Source: Phymorhynchus buccinoides | Taxonomy: Eukaryota; Mollusca; Gastropoda; Neogastropoda; Raphitomidae | Direction: 5' to 3' | Assembly: GCA_017654935.2 (NCBI GenBank) | Contig: CM065693.1 | Location: forward strand, 20,500,591-20,564,590 | Length of the DNA: 64,000 bases | Part shown: one piece after another, positions 1 to 11,900 of the stretch | Position numbering within the stretch: position 1 is the first letter of the stretch | Layout of the letters: every line of letters begins with the position of its first letter | Position numbers and translations under genes: made by a program | Notes under the pieces: generated by a model | Databases searched by the model: none | Told to the model about the DNA's origin: nothing | What the model saw: the letters and a program-made list of their open reading frames with translations, nothing else

Positions 1-1140
1 AAACATGCTGTTCTAATTATGTGCACTTATTATGTTTGTGTGTGTGTTTTTGACTTTAACTCTTTTAGGATAAGAACCGGATTCCAGTCCTACTAACACC
101 TTTGTATATTTTTAGTAGGGGATCCCTGGGTTACAACCTTGCAACTTTTGATAACATTCCTTTCCAAGTGTTGGACTGAGAGTGATGTTTGCTGACTTGT
201 GTTACTGAATCATAACAGTTGATTCCAGTACACATGTCATGTGTTATTTCAGTTTGTTAACTGAAATTCAGGTCATGTGTTCTTAGTGCTATTGTACAAG
301 GGCAGCCTTCTAGCCGGTTGGGATCCACTAATTCCCTGCCGGCTGAAGCCCCTTGTCTCTAAGCCATAGAGATCTACAACCACCTTCTCCTGTGATTATC
401 AGCAGGGCATCGTGGTCAGGACGTTTATCCCTGACTCACAAACTGCAAGACGGGGCCGTCGCAAAGACGCCACCGCACCCAGAATCCGCGAGGAGACCAT
501 GCAAGAGCCGTGCCATCCCGCAACGCCGCAACCGGAACGACTGGGAGCTACTCTACACCAGAGCAAGCCAAGTCAACCCAGCACTCGCCGATCCCTACGG
601 AGGAACTTCAACACAGCTAAGTCCCTAAGACAGTGCCAAGACCAATAACTGGAACCCCAGACACTGGACAATTAGTGACCCTTCCGGCTTGGAGCTAACC
701 TTCTAGAAAGACAAAAGTCTTGTAAATCCTTTCGGATTTGTTTTTCATTCATATTTTGTTTTGGTGCCATTGAGCTGCTTTATTCTTATTGCTGCATAAT
801 CTTATGCAGATTTTGTGAGTAAATAAAATACAAGTGTCAAATAATTCTGAACCCTTTTGGTCAGACTGATGAGAGTGGAAGTCTTGTAATTTTCATGTAA
901 AAACCTACTTCTCTCTGTCTGCCATTTAGAGCAAACTACCACTTGTATTTCATTCAATCATATGAGCCAGAACCCGGGCACAAATATAAATTTATTAGAT
1001 GAAAATGGGCCGGGAAAGTTGCTCACCTCCCACACCCTAGAGAAGTGGGCTAAAGGCAAATTTTCTACTTGAAAATTTAACACACTAAAAGTCCTCCCTA
1101 GAGACTTAGCGTTTGAACCCATTCCCTAGTCACAGCTTGT
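1..1140 (+). repeat. LTR-like dispersed repeat, copy 1 (5' truncated by window edge)
   Basis: This segment is repeated in the same orientation at about 2,430-3,650 with high identity. Both copies share the block 'tctagccggttgggatccac' (311-330), a GC-rich central stretch (about 440-600), and a 3' part with 'aataaaatac' (823-832) like a poly(A) signal. That layout resembles a solo LTR or non-autonomous LTR element, but no TG...CA ends or target duplication could be fixed. Against copy 2 it carries about 190 extra bases (about 907-1,098). Short open frames here are not conserved between copies and are not called genes. Confidence 0.6.
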
Positions 1141-2430
1141 CATTTTGCTTTCATCAGGTTTTTACTCGGATACAAGAGGTTGTATCTAATTTAACACAGT
1201 TGGAGACTTCGCCCTGGTCGTGATGCTTGCATTTTGTTTATTATAAGAAAGGGGACGAGACCGTCTGTGTGCTTACATTATTATGTATGCGAGCATGACA
1301 CATGTTGGAGTGTCTATAAAGCGAAGCAGAACCAATCATTAAAACAAAAAAGGCAGAATTGTTCCTGATATCTTTATGATGATGCCCATTATGCCAAAGA
1401 TCCAGTGTTAGCAAACCATTGAGGAAAAACAATCACATGCACAGTTCAAAGCATGTTCCGGACTAATTAGCATACGACAGTGGCCACTTCATTTTAAGAA
1501 AGCTCACAAAGCCCTTGGTTCATGTGCCATGTGGATTTATTTGAGCGATACTACCGATAGCCTTGTCTGGTCACATGGCAATGCATTGCTAATTTACTAC
1601 AGTACACTATGAGTTATGGGGCAGATGACAGCCACAATCATAGGAATAAATGGCCATCCATCTCTTGTCTCAAGAACTGGGAGAATGTTTATATGGCTTG
1701 CCGTCTTCTTTTTTTGTTTTGTACTCCCTTAGTTCGATTTTATCACATACCTAAAGAACCCCCCCCCCCCCCCCCCCCCCATCCTGTCTCTTTCTCTTTT
1801 GATTAATTTTCTTCCCCACATCCAGTTACTTTTGTTGTTCTTGTGTTGTTGTTTTTGACAAAAGCATCATAATTAATTTTATTCCTCCCAAACAAATGTT
1901 TCAATTCAGAAGCCAATGTCAAACAAGCGAGCTTCTTAGTTGAATTCACATTATTATCTCGTTTTCCCAAGTGGAAAGTTAATAATTTTCGTTAGTTTAA
2001 AAGTCTTGCAGCCAGAAACGCTGCATTGATCTAAAGCCAATGTGTGACAGAGTGGAAACGCACGCCCCGCTTTCTCCCTTTCTTCTCAACTACAACCCCC
2101 CCCCCCCCCCTTTTCTTTCTACTCAAAGCACGAAAACTCGTGGCAAATGCCCTATTACAATTCAACATCAAACAGGTCGCCGATTCAAAAGCGCTATCTG
2201 TTTGATCACTGGTTTTCCCTCTGGTGACACCCACAATCGGCATCTCTTTCATCCACGTATTTCCCTTCCTATCACGCGCTCTTGACACGCCGCGTCAGGC
2301 AGGATTGGAATTTTAGGCATGTGAGGATGACATAACAGGCACGTGATCGTTCTGTACTAGTATGCATAATATTATAGCGTCATCTCGTGACTTGTCGACT
2401 GCTATGAATCAATCATAGGCCCTCGGGTGT
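1141..2430. other. Non-coding spacer between the two LTR-like repeats
   Basis: No gene is seen. It holds two poly-C runs (about 1,759-1,780 and 2,096-2,110) and AT-rich unique-looking sequence. Part of its right end may belong to repeat copy 2, whose left boundary is not fixed. Confidence 0.5.
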
Positions 2431-3650
2431 TTGAAATTAAAGGGAGATTTGACTAGTGAGGAAAGTCCCCACCTAAACATTCTCTCTCAGAAGACGCTGA
2501 AACCTGGCTGAAACAACAGGGTAGAATCCACCTATCTCCCAGCCAGTCCTAATAGCCCAACTAGTGAGTATTATTGATGGCTGGGATGTAACATAAGTGA
2601 TTGAGATTTGTTTTTGTTTGATTCTATTTTTGATCTAGATCCTATGTTCAGTGATGACTAAGGAGTAGATGTGTTAGTGAAAAGAATTGGTAAACATGCT
2701 GTTCTAATTATGTGCACTGATTATTTGTGTGTGTGTTTTTGACTTTAACTCTTTTGGTACAAGAACCAGATTTTATGCCTACTAACCCTTTTGTATATTT
2801 TTAGTAGGAAGCCTGTGGGTTGCAACCTTGCACTTTATGATAACATTCCTTTCCAGGTGTTGGATGGAGAGTGATGTTGGCTTGATCATAGACTTTAATC
2901 TAGCCGGGTACTGAATCATACCAGTTGATTCCCGTACACCTTTTATGTTTTACTGATCTCAGTTTGTTAACTGAAATTCAGGTTATTTATTACTAGTGCT
3001 TTTGTACAAGGGCAGTCTTCTAGCCGGTTGGGATCCACTAATTCCCTGCCGGCTGAAGCCTCTTGTCTCTAAGCCATAGAGATCTACACCCACCTTCTCC
3101 TGTGATTATCAGCAGGGCATCGTGGTCAGGACGCTTATCCCTGACTCACAAGCAACAAGACGGGACCGCCGCCAAGACGCCCCGCACCCATAATCCGCGA
3201 GGAGACCACGCCTGAACCGTGCCATCCCGCGACGCCGCAACCAGAACGACTGGGAGCTACTCTACACCAGAGCCAGCCAAGTCAACCCAGCACTCGCCGA
3301 TCCCTACGGAGGAACTTCAACACAGCTATGAGCTAAGTCCCTAAGACAGTGCCAAGACCAATAACTGGAACCCCAGATACTGGACACTTAGCTTGGGGCT
3401 AACCTTCTAGAAAGACAAAAGTCTTGTAAATCCTTTCGGATTTCATTGTTTTTCATTCATATTTTGTTTTGGCGCCATTGAGCTGCTTTATTCTTTTTGC
3501 TGCATAATCTTATGCAGATTTTGTGAGTAAATAAAATACAAGTGTCAAATAATCCTGAACCCTTTGGTCAGACTGATGAGAGTGGAAGTCTTGTAATTTC
3601 ATGTAAAACCCTAGAGATTTAGCCTTTTAACCCATTCCCTTTCACACAAT
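2430..3650 (+). repeat. LTR-like dispersed repeat, copy 2
   Basis: From 2,693 on it aligns with bases 1-1,140. The preceding 250 bases probably belong to the same element and are cut off at the window start in copy 1. It contains the same 'aataaaatac' signal at about 3,530 and joins 'catgtaaaaccctagagatt' directly where copy 1 has an extra ~190 bp. No coding capacity. Confidence 0.6.
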
Positions 3651-4040
3651 GTCACACCGGCGATGCAGTATTTTACTACTGCGCAACTGTGAATAAGAAA
3701 GGCGGATAAAAAGGATTGATTAATGGGATGGGAAGAGATTTCCAGAGTTATTTTCCTTTGCGTTTGCCCACAGATTCTCCTGAGTTACTATTGTGTGAAA
3801 TAGCACAGGCACCAATGGAGCAACCCGATATTAGGGAGACGCGATGGAATATACAATAATAGGTGTGTGGATGGCATGTTGTCAGATCCAATAGCTGTGG
3901 TGGGTGTCCTGCAGCCACGCAAAGCGTAAACCTATCCACTAACCGTGCTTAAAAAATAAATGAAATAAAGCATTAGCTTGAGCTGACTTCAACATAAGCT
4001 CATCAATAAAATTTTGTCTCATGAAATCCAGAAGTTACTA
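3651..4040. other. Non-coding spacer
   Basis: Mixed-composition sequence with short chance open frames only. No repeat partner was found elsewhere in the window. Confidence 0.4.
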
Positions 4041-4209
4041 CAGTGGAACCTCCCAGATAAGACCTCCCATTATTATGACTCCCTCCCACATAAGACCTAC
4101 TTCTCTGAGACATTGTCCTTCTTTGTAAGTATCTCCCTTATAAGACCCCTCCCTTATAACACCTCATTTTGGAAGATTTTTGAAGGTCTTATAAGGGGGG
4201 TTCCCACTG
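4041..4209. mobile_element. TA-flanked MITE (CAGTGGAACC type)
   Basis: It starts 'TA-CAGTGGAACCTCCCAGATA' and ends with the inverted form '...GGGGTTCCCACTG-TA'. The interior is built from 'cctcccttataagacc' motifs. Terminal inverted repeats abutting TA on both sides are typical of Tc1/mariner-type MITEs. A close relative is at 30,699-30,862. Confidence 0.7.
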
Positions 4210-4387
4210 TATCAGCCTTCTTTATTCCTTTTGTGCAGAAACGACTGATCGCTTTTGTGATGAAATGAGCATAGCTAATGTGACAAAGGTTTAAAGCATG
4301 GCCTGTATATACATTAGCCCTGGTTTAAAGGCTGTGATACGTTGTTTAAAAACAACTAGAGCGTTAAGACGCTAGACCACCAGCCGC

Positions 4388-5222
4388 GCGGCAGCATTGT
4401 TTTGGTCCTGTGACCTAGGTCTTTGACCTATGACCTTGATTTTTGAACTTGGTCTGGATATCCTTAATACGTATCCGCAAGCAAAATTTGAGTGTCCTAG
4501 GTACCTGCATTCAAACGTTATCATGCCAGGTGCTCAGCAGCATTTTTGGCTCCAATGACCTTGACCTTTGACCTTCATTTTTGAATTTGGTCGAGATATT
4601 CTTAGTATTTATCCGCATGCACAATTTGAGTGTCCTAGGTCCCTCCATTCAAATAAAATTGTGCCAGGTGCTCGGCAGCATTTTGGGCGCCAATGACCTT
4701 GACCTTTGACCTTCATTTTTTAACTTGGCCTAGATATCTTTAGTACCTATCTGCATGCAAATTTTTAGCGTCCTAGGTCCCTCCGTTATTGTGCCAGGTG
4801 TTCGGCAGCATTTTCGACTCCAGTGACCTTTACCTTTGACTTATGACCTTCCATTTTGAATATGGCCGAGATATTCTTAGTACCTATCCGCATGCAGAAT
4901 TTGAGCGTCCTAGGTTCCTCCATTCAATCGTTATCGTGCCAGGTGCATGGCAGTATTTTCGGTACCAGTGACCTTGACCTTTGACCTATGACCTTCATTT
5001 TTGAACTTGGACTAGATCTCTTTAGTACCTATCCGCATGCATAACGTGAGCGTCCTAGGTCCCTCCTTTATCTTGCCAGGTGTGCGGCAGCATTTTCGGC
5101 TCAGTGACCTTGACCTTTGACCTATGACCTTCATTTTCGAACGTGTTGTAAATATTCTTAGTACCTGTCCGCATGCAAAATTTGAGCGTCCTATGTCCCT
5201 CCGTTCAAACGTTATCGTGTTA
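4388..5222 (+). repeat. Tandem array, ~140-bp unit, with nuclear-receptor half-sites
   Basis: About six diverged units with a period of 135-145 bp. Each has a core close to 'tgaccttgacctttgacct' (about 4,411, 4,553, 4,694, 4,825, 4,968, 5,105), then 'cctatccgcatgcaaaattt' and 'cctaggtccctcc'. On the - strand the core reads as spaced AGGTCA half-sites (DR1 and DR0). A single inverted relative is at about 14,265-14,400. No coding. Confidence 0.75.
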
Positions 5223-5572
5223 ACATAGATAGAGAGATAGAGAGATAGATAGACTCCGTCCCTAAACATCGAGGAAGTCAATTAAATGACGAAATATTGG
5301 AAACATTTGTATCCTGTTTGTGTGTTTTTGGCCTGAATGTTTTAGATAGATAGATAGATAGATAGTCAGTCGGCTCGGAATCCACTGAAAACATTACAAG
5401 CTTCGCTCTCTTCATTCGCGGCTGGTAACAATGAAATAACTAGAGGGCTTATGTTTGCCTTTAAGAGCAAACATGACAGGATTCTCCCCTCCACCAACCA
5501 TATTTACGTCATCTTAAACTTCAGTCAATGACGTCAGTGTCCTTTTTTTATCTTTTACATCATTGTGTTATC
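5223..5572. other. Spacer with GATA-type microsatellites
   Basis: Contains (GATA)n-like runs at about 5,226-5,252 and 5,344-5,366. No gene seen. Confidence 0.5.
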
Positions 5573-5935
<363 letters not shown>

Positions 5936-6820
5936 CATTGGAAACCACCTTGTTTTTAAACACTCAAAATATCAATGCATTTTGTCGAAGGGATTTTGAG
6001 TAATTAAAGCTGAAATTGGGCCAAATTGGGCTATTTTTGGCCGTACTTCCGTTTGGTATTTTCAGTTTTATTTATACAGGAAATGATGCTATGTTACTCT
6101 TGAATAAATACTAAGGTGTTGACACAATCTGTGCAGCCATTTTCAAGTTATTCCAGATAAATTTGGCCATTTGGGGGCCATATTTCGGCCACAATTTGGT
6201 CAATCAGTTTAAAATTGGAAACGTAGCATAAGAATAGTGTCTTTCAGCTTTCCAGAAATTTTCAGCGAAAGTGGGTGAAAACTAATAAAAATTCCGTAAA
6301 TAGAAATCAGTGCAAGTGACACAAACCAATTTACATAAATTTGAATAACTTTCAAACTATTTAACATATCACCAACAAACTCCTGTTAGACCTGGGCCAG
6401 ACTGAGGACTACAAAACCCAGTAGTTAGATTTGTGATGTTCAGTTCGGTTTTATACCGGAAATGTTGCAAATCTACTTTTGAACAAATTCTGAAAATATG
6501 AATGAAATCCGATCAGCCGTTTTTGAGTTATTGAAGATGGAGAAATGTTACAGATTTTGCGTTTTTTTCAGCAATATTTCGCCACATTTTTCAGCAATAT
6601 TTCGCCACATTTTTCGGCAAAATCATTTATTATTGCAAATTTGGCAATCTCTTACCTGGAAATGTCAGCCAAATTGGACAAAAATAGGGGGAAGAAGAAG
6701 AAAAAAACCTCATACAAATGTAATAGTATTCTCCATAAAGGGGAGAACCTTAATAATGACTCATCTGTGAGTCCTCAATGACTCTATGGCTCCCACCCAC
6801 CTGCGTGCGCATCTCGACCC
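5936..6820. other. AT-rich non-coding region with weak internal repetition
   Basis: Phrases around 'cagccatttttgagttatt' recur at about 6,133 and 6,513, and a short 'cgccacatttttcagcaatattt' duplication sits at about 6,576-6,620. It looks like an old diverged repeat. No gene is supported. Confidence 0.4.
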
Positions 6821-6827
6821 TTCCAAC

Positions 6828-7095
6828 GAAAGTGTCGCCATCTTAGTCAGATTTGTGTGTAAACAGGATGGAAGTTCAGTTTAACGTCACATATCGGCTT
6901 TCGCCATGTACGACGGGCTGAACAAACCAACCAGGGTATAAACAAAAATTTGTGTTCCTGAATCACTGTCTTAGCCAAAAGGCCGAGAAGCGATCAGAAT
7001 TTAAGCGTGTAAACAGCATCGATCGGGCATTTTTCAAACAAAGTTACTGACTAAGATGGCGGTCTCCCATACTATAGAGCGCTCCTAGTGGCCGG
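6828..7095. repeat. Inverted-repeat element containing a U2 snRNA 5' fragment
   Basis: 'cgccatcttagtcag' at about 6,837-6,851 is repeated inverted as 'ctgactaagatggcg' at about 7,047-7,061, enclosing about 195 bp. The interior holds a 26-nt match to the 5' end of U2 snRNA (own entry). It could be a non-autonomous mobile element; no target duplication was fixed. Confidence 0.5.
6969..6994 (-). ncRNA. U2 snRNA 5'-end fragment (nt 1-26), not a full gene
   Basis: Read on the - strand from 6,994, the sequence matches the highly conserved first 26 nt of U2 snRNA (ATCGCTTCTCGG... GGCTAAGA). It diverges at nt 27, before the branch-point recognition region, so it cannot make functional U2. No matching Sm site or stem-loops follow. 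A 26-nt perfect match is unlikely by chance, so this is probably a relic of retroposition or a site-specific insertion junction. I relied on remembered U2 sequence. Confidence 0.6.
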
Positions 7096-8017
7096 ATATG
7101 ACGACACGTGGGTACAAGCTATAAGATTGGACAATACAATTTTCGATTCACGAGAAGGGTCTATGTACTCATGTTCTGGTGTTTGTCAGGATGTATGTGA
7201 TGTGTATGTGGTGAAAAACTAACATTGTAAGTGTTTCAAAAGCTACAATTAGTAGCACAACCAAACTTGGCACAATGATAAATACTATCAAGATCTTTGC
7301 AGTGACTGCTGTTATGAATAAATCACCAGAGCGAGTTAGAAACAAATCAATTATTAATTTGCTTTAGGGATATTTTATTCTCAAAGAATGTTCTGAACAA
7401 GACAGACCTTTTATAATTATGACTAAAGAAATCAATTTTGTGATGCTTGGAAAAAAAAGAGACAATTTTTGTTCTATTCTGGTTTGGTTGGCAATGTCAA
7501 CACACTTTTAAAGACCCATACATTCTGATTTTTTTTTCAGTTATAAAACCTCTGGCCAGGTGGAGTTAGTGGAGAGAATTCTATGAGAATCTTGGTCTAA
7601 CAAGATTGTGAAAAATTGTGGGTTTAAGCAAAAATAGATAAGTACTAACATGTCTGCGCGTTCATTGGGTACGTGCGTACCCCCCCCCCCCCCCCCCCCC
7701 CCCCCTGAAATCGTAGTGAAATCATGTCGTACTTGCATCATTGTTTGCGTCATTTTGAGGGGTATGCAACCCCACTTGGTACTCTATAATGTAAAAGCTT
7801 CTCAACTTCCCCCCTTTCTCTCCACACTACCAGGTAGTCATTGCAGGCTTTGCCTCTTGTTACACTGTACTACATTTCTGAAGTGGATAAAAAATATTTT
7901 TGACTCACTTTATATTTGTTCAACTTCAGTTCAATCCACCTGTGGTTGTGCAACGTGGTTCTAGAATGTGTAAGACGTGTGTGTATGTGTGTGTGCGCGC
8001 GTGTGCGGAGAGATAGA

Positions 8018-8073
<56 letters not shown>

Positions 8074-8205
8074 ATCCAGGCATAGGTTGCAAATCGTATA
8101 TATGTGTGTGGTTGTGTATGCTGTGCTAGTGTGAGTGCACATACACACATTTCTTTCTTGATTATTTCAAGTAGCCAGCTGCCTGCATTAAGTATTTTAA
8201 CACTT

Positions 8206-8254
<49 letters not shown>

Positions 8255-8570
8255 GTAGGGTAAATATACAGATTAACACCCCCTTTGTAAATAAATTAGT
8301 TTAGCTGTTTATTTAAAGGGAAAACTACCGATCCCAGGGATCGGGTCCTTCTTGCCAGAAAAGCTCTGCCTCGCGGTGGCTCGCACAACAGAGAACAAAG
8401 AAGGGAGAACCATCTCTCTCGCCAGCTGTGATTCAAATGTGGCGCGCGCTCAGCGCCTCCCCTCTTTTATAGTCCGGCCACGCCTTTAAGCACACTGTGT
8501 GTTTCAACATTGCTTGCATTCATTACCCCCCTGGCATAGTGGGTTGGACAGTTTTTAGACCTCATATCAC
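7096..8570. other. Non-coding region with poly-C and (GA)n tracts
   Basis: Holds a poly-C run (about 7,680-7,705), a GT/GC-rich alternating stretch plus (GA)n at about 7,978-8,070, and a second (GA)n at 8,209-8,250. At 8,330-8,350 there is a palindromic 'gatcccagggatc'. No gene seen. Confidence 0.6.
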
Positions 8571-8760
8571 CGTTTCTTCTGTTAAAGCTGCGTCTTTCGG
8601 ATGAAACAATAAACCGAGGTCCTGTGTGCCCATGCACTTAGCACACGTTAATCACAGTGGCAACAGAAAAGTTGTCATTGGGTCAAAATTTACCCACCCA
8701 CCCTTTCCCTCCTCATCAGTCACACAAAAAATTGCAATTACAATGCAGCTGCGTGTAGCC
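8571..8760 (+). mobile_element. SINE fragment (body and 3' region)
   Basis: 'tctttcggatgaaacaataa ... ccgaggtcctgtgtgcccatgcacttagcacacgtta' is the conserved central block seen in several mollusc-type SINEs. Related copies occur at about 29,795-29,990 (+), 42,935-43,590 (+, interrupted) and about 62,860-63,150 (-). No tRNA-like head is evident here. Confidence 0.6.
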
Positions 8761-8954
8761 AACACAACTGTTAATATATGCAAAACCTGTTAAGCCTGTT
8801 TAACAAGTTGTTCCCTGCTGGTGTAATGATAATTCATTGCGCTGAATTGCATACAACGTTTGCACATAACTCTATCTAATACAATATGCGGCGATCAAAA
8901 ATCTGTCTGTCTGCGTTTTTATGCAAGAACCGTTGGCTTTAGATCACCCAAACC

Positions 8955-9332
8955 ATATCGTCGGTGAAATTCAAAAACCTCGTATCTCGATTTTTGAGAA
9001 ACTCTCTGATTTTTCCAGCCACCTTCCACCAAAAGCTCCTCTTTCTATCTGGGGTAAATGAGGTTGTGAAAATAGAAGAAAAACTCGTAAATCCCAAATT
9101 CAGATCTAGTTAAGGACAAAAACCTGGTATTTTTGTTATTTTCAAGTCTAAATTTTTTTTATAATTAATTTTAACAACATGCTGAACTAAACTCGCAATG
9201 TCTTGAACAACATATTCATCATAGTTAATCAATAGTGGTCAATCATCAATGAGGTTAATTTTTAAAAGTCTTTTTCATTTTTCTCAAAACTACCAAACAT
9301 GAGATACAAGGTTTTTTAATTTCACGATGATA
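8955..9332. mobile_element. MITE family with ~30-bp TIR, copy 1
   Basis: Starts 'atcgtcggtgaaattcaaaa' with 'cctcgtatctcg' after it, and ends with the inverted form 'gagatacaaggttttttaat ttcacgatgat'. Related copies are at about 12,471-12,883 and 50,158-50,540. AT-rich interior with no open frame. Confidence 0.75.
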
Positions 9333-10310
9333 TATTCTTGATCAGTGTCGGATATTTTGACTGTTATTCTGGCTATTCTGGAGAGGTGAGTTGGAATGTG
9401 TGTGAAATAGGGCCAGAAGAGAGATAGAACAGAAACAAAGGGAATAAACTGTACTGGTACGGGTTGGTTTCCTTGCAGAGGATTTCCCCTTGATCCTTGT
9501 GTGTGTTTGTGTGTGAAGAAAGGTAAACAGTACACATAACAGAGAAGGCGACTCCTATTCTGGAGAGCTGGGTTACAATTTATTTACTGTGGTTGCAGGT
9601 GAGGAAAGCTGCGAATCGGCGACGGGTAACTGCTAGTATAGCTAATAAGAAAACAGCTTTGCACCTGTGAAAACCTTGGATTGCATGTAAACGATCAATA
9701 AGTTTTAATTGTTCGTTAAGTGTGTCTGTGTGCAAGTGGACAACTTCATACCTGTGAAAATATTGCGTGCTTTGTGAATATATATTTTTTTAATCAACTT
9801 GATTTTGTCGATTAAGAAAGACTTGTTAATAAACCTTAACCGTATTTAAGCCACAGTCAGGTAAGATGCAGTACTTAATTAATGTGTGGCGTGCAGTCCA
9901 ATTTGCATGTTAATGAAATAAATAACCTCTCTGTAACATCATTGTCATTTTTTTTAATGTTTATTACATGCAGTTCGAATAAGAAAACAAAATGGAGAAT
10001 TGTAACGTAACTCCTTCGATAAAAGTCATTTTAGACAGGCTTCACTGTGTTGGTAAAGGCCAAGTGCTTCCTCACCCTTGGCATTTGGCCAACTCTACTA
10101 TAACGTAATGTGTAGTGCGCACATGGAAATGACTACCTCCCTCTCCCTCTCCCTTCCACTTCGCATGCACCTCCTTCTCTCCCCCTTTCTTTCTTCGCCT
10201 CACCACTACTGGTGAAAGAACGTCAATAGTGGAAAGAAAGCACAACGCTTTCACATCTCTCGGTGACACACAAGCCTTTCTCCCCACCCCCACTACTCAC
10301 CTTTTCCTCT
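9333..10310. other. Non-coding region
   Basis: AT-rich, becoming more mixed and pyrimidine-rich from about 10,130. No gene or repeat partner recognised. Confidence 0.4.
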
Positions 10311-10738
10311 TTACACAGCACACTCACTACTACAAGCGCACACTCCTTATCGATTCAAGGCCGTAGTCGCCTTGGCAACCGACCCCCCACCACCTCCCTT
10401 TCACTCCCTACTACTAAGCGTTGTTGACGCGGGGCTGGCGGCTATCCCTCTTTCCTATCTACTGCGCCTGCAGTCATGCAGCGCGGGGCTAGGTATAGCT
10501 AGGGATAGCCAGCCAGACTAGCTCTATACTCCGCCTGCCTGCTAGACCCATAGTAGCCAAGCGACAGCTGTCGGCTCGCGCGCGGGGATTTATTATCACC
10601 GCGCTCTCCCGTTCTGTGTATAGTAGTAGTAGGGGAAGGAAGGGTGGGTTGTTAAGGTTGTTAGTGGTGAAAAATGGCTTGGCTTTGTAGTATACACAGA
10701 CTGTGAGAAGATTAGATAGCGTGGCATTTTTGGGAAGG

Positions 10739-10787
<49 letters not shown>

Positions 10788-11320
10788 TTTGTTTGAGGAA
10801 GTAAGCTTAATTTTTCCGGGGAATTGGCTGTAATGTTTAGTAGTCCGGGGAAGGAAGAAGGGGTATGGGGCAAGCAGGCAGGAAATTGTAGAGATAGAGT
10901 AAGAGGGGGGGAGACAAAAAGTTAGTTTCCAGACGTTTTCATTGCTGATAGCAGTACACATTTGTGGGTACTCATTTATCAAAGGGTTGGCAGGTTACGT
11001 AACATCTAAAATAAACACTGGTGTAAAAGCCAGCCTCTTACGCCACAGGCCAACGGGATATGGTGTAACTCTGTTACATAATGTTTCCTTTAACCTCTCC
11101 CCCACTTTCCTACGAACTGACTTAACCACTTCCCATACTCTTTGTTCAGCCTGTTCTGTGTATGTGTCAGTGTGTGTGTGTGTTCTTTTCCTAGCCCCAA
11201 CCCCCACCATCACTTTTTCGACTAACACTCCCCCTTTTTTCCTTTGCTAGCTGTGCTTATCTGCCAGTCTGACCAGTGTATAGCAGTCGCTATCACGTGA
11301 CAAAGGCTGTGCTGAGTGAG
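10311..11320 (+). promoter_or_regulatory. Candidate promoter / non-coding first exon zone of the + strand gene
   Basis: This is the most GC/CpG-rich non-coding stretch on the left side (especially 10,420-10,600). It holds an RFX X-box-like palindrome 'gtcgccttggcaac' (10,366-10,379), an E-box 'tcacgtgac' (11,293-11,301), and ends at a near-perfect splice donor 'GAG|GTGAGT' (11,320/11,321). A 5' UTR exon of the gene starting at 18,735 could end here. A (GT)n microsatellite lies inside (10,741-10,784). The link to the gene is inferred from position and strand only. Confidence 0.35.
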
Positions 11321-11900
11321 GTGAGTTTGTGTACACAGCTAGTAAAACAAAGGAGCTGACACATGTGTCATGTGACGCGTTACTGTTGTCATGTGAGTGT
11401 TGCGTGCGTGTTATTGTTAGCCTCAGGGGGTAAAGTGTACATAAAGGCTAAGGCTAAGTGTCAGACGTTGCAAGAGGGGAGGAGTGGTAGTAGAGTTCTC
11501 CCGCAGCTAGTATGGGTATTTTTGGTTTGGGCTTTTAGGCTAGGGCTTTAGGCCTACTTGCTAGCTGTTGTGATCGAAGAGAGGATGGAGACGTTATAGA
11601 GGGGAGAGGGAGGGGGTAGGACTGAGTGTGAGAGAAGCCAGTAGGGAGGTGGGGAGGTGGTGTTGCTGCTTTCCAGTAGAGCTTCAACTGTGCTAGCTGA
11701 ACAAACGGTCGGTCGGGGCCATAGTGAGTGGTTGGGTTTTTGCAAGTCGGGTGGCTGGATTGCAAGCATGAAAAAACCTTTGCTGGGTTTAGAATCTAGA
11801 CTTTGTTGGGTTCTTCATAGTAACGTCAATACTACCCCTTAGGCGTGGCCGCCATTTTAGAGTTGGATAGAGAGGTAAGGATAGTTTAAAGGGTAAGGTG
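11321..11900 (+). promoter_or_regulatory. E-box cluster and second candidate donor
   Basis: Two 'gtcatgtga' E-boxes (11,367 and 11,388) lie close to the one at 11,293. A YY1-like 'gccgccatttt' is at about 11,848-11,858, followed 16 bases later by another consensus donor 'AGAG|GTAAGG' (11,874/11,875). A YY1 site just before a donor is typical of animal first exons, so an alternative first exon may end here. Not confirmed by any coding. Confidence 0.3.

Noticed and set aside
353..648. Two overlapping plus-strand frames in the LTR-like repeat
   Set aside because: The second repeat copy (2,430-3,650) does not preserve either frame; GC-rich non-coding part of the element.
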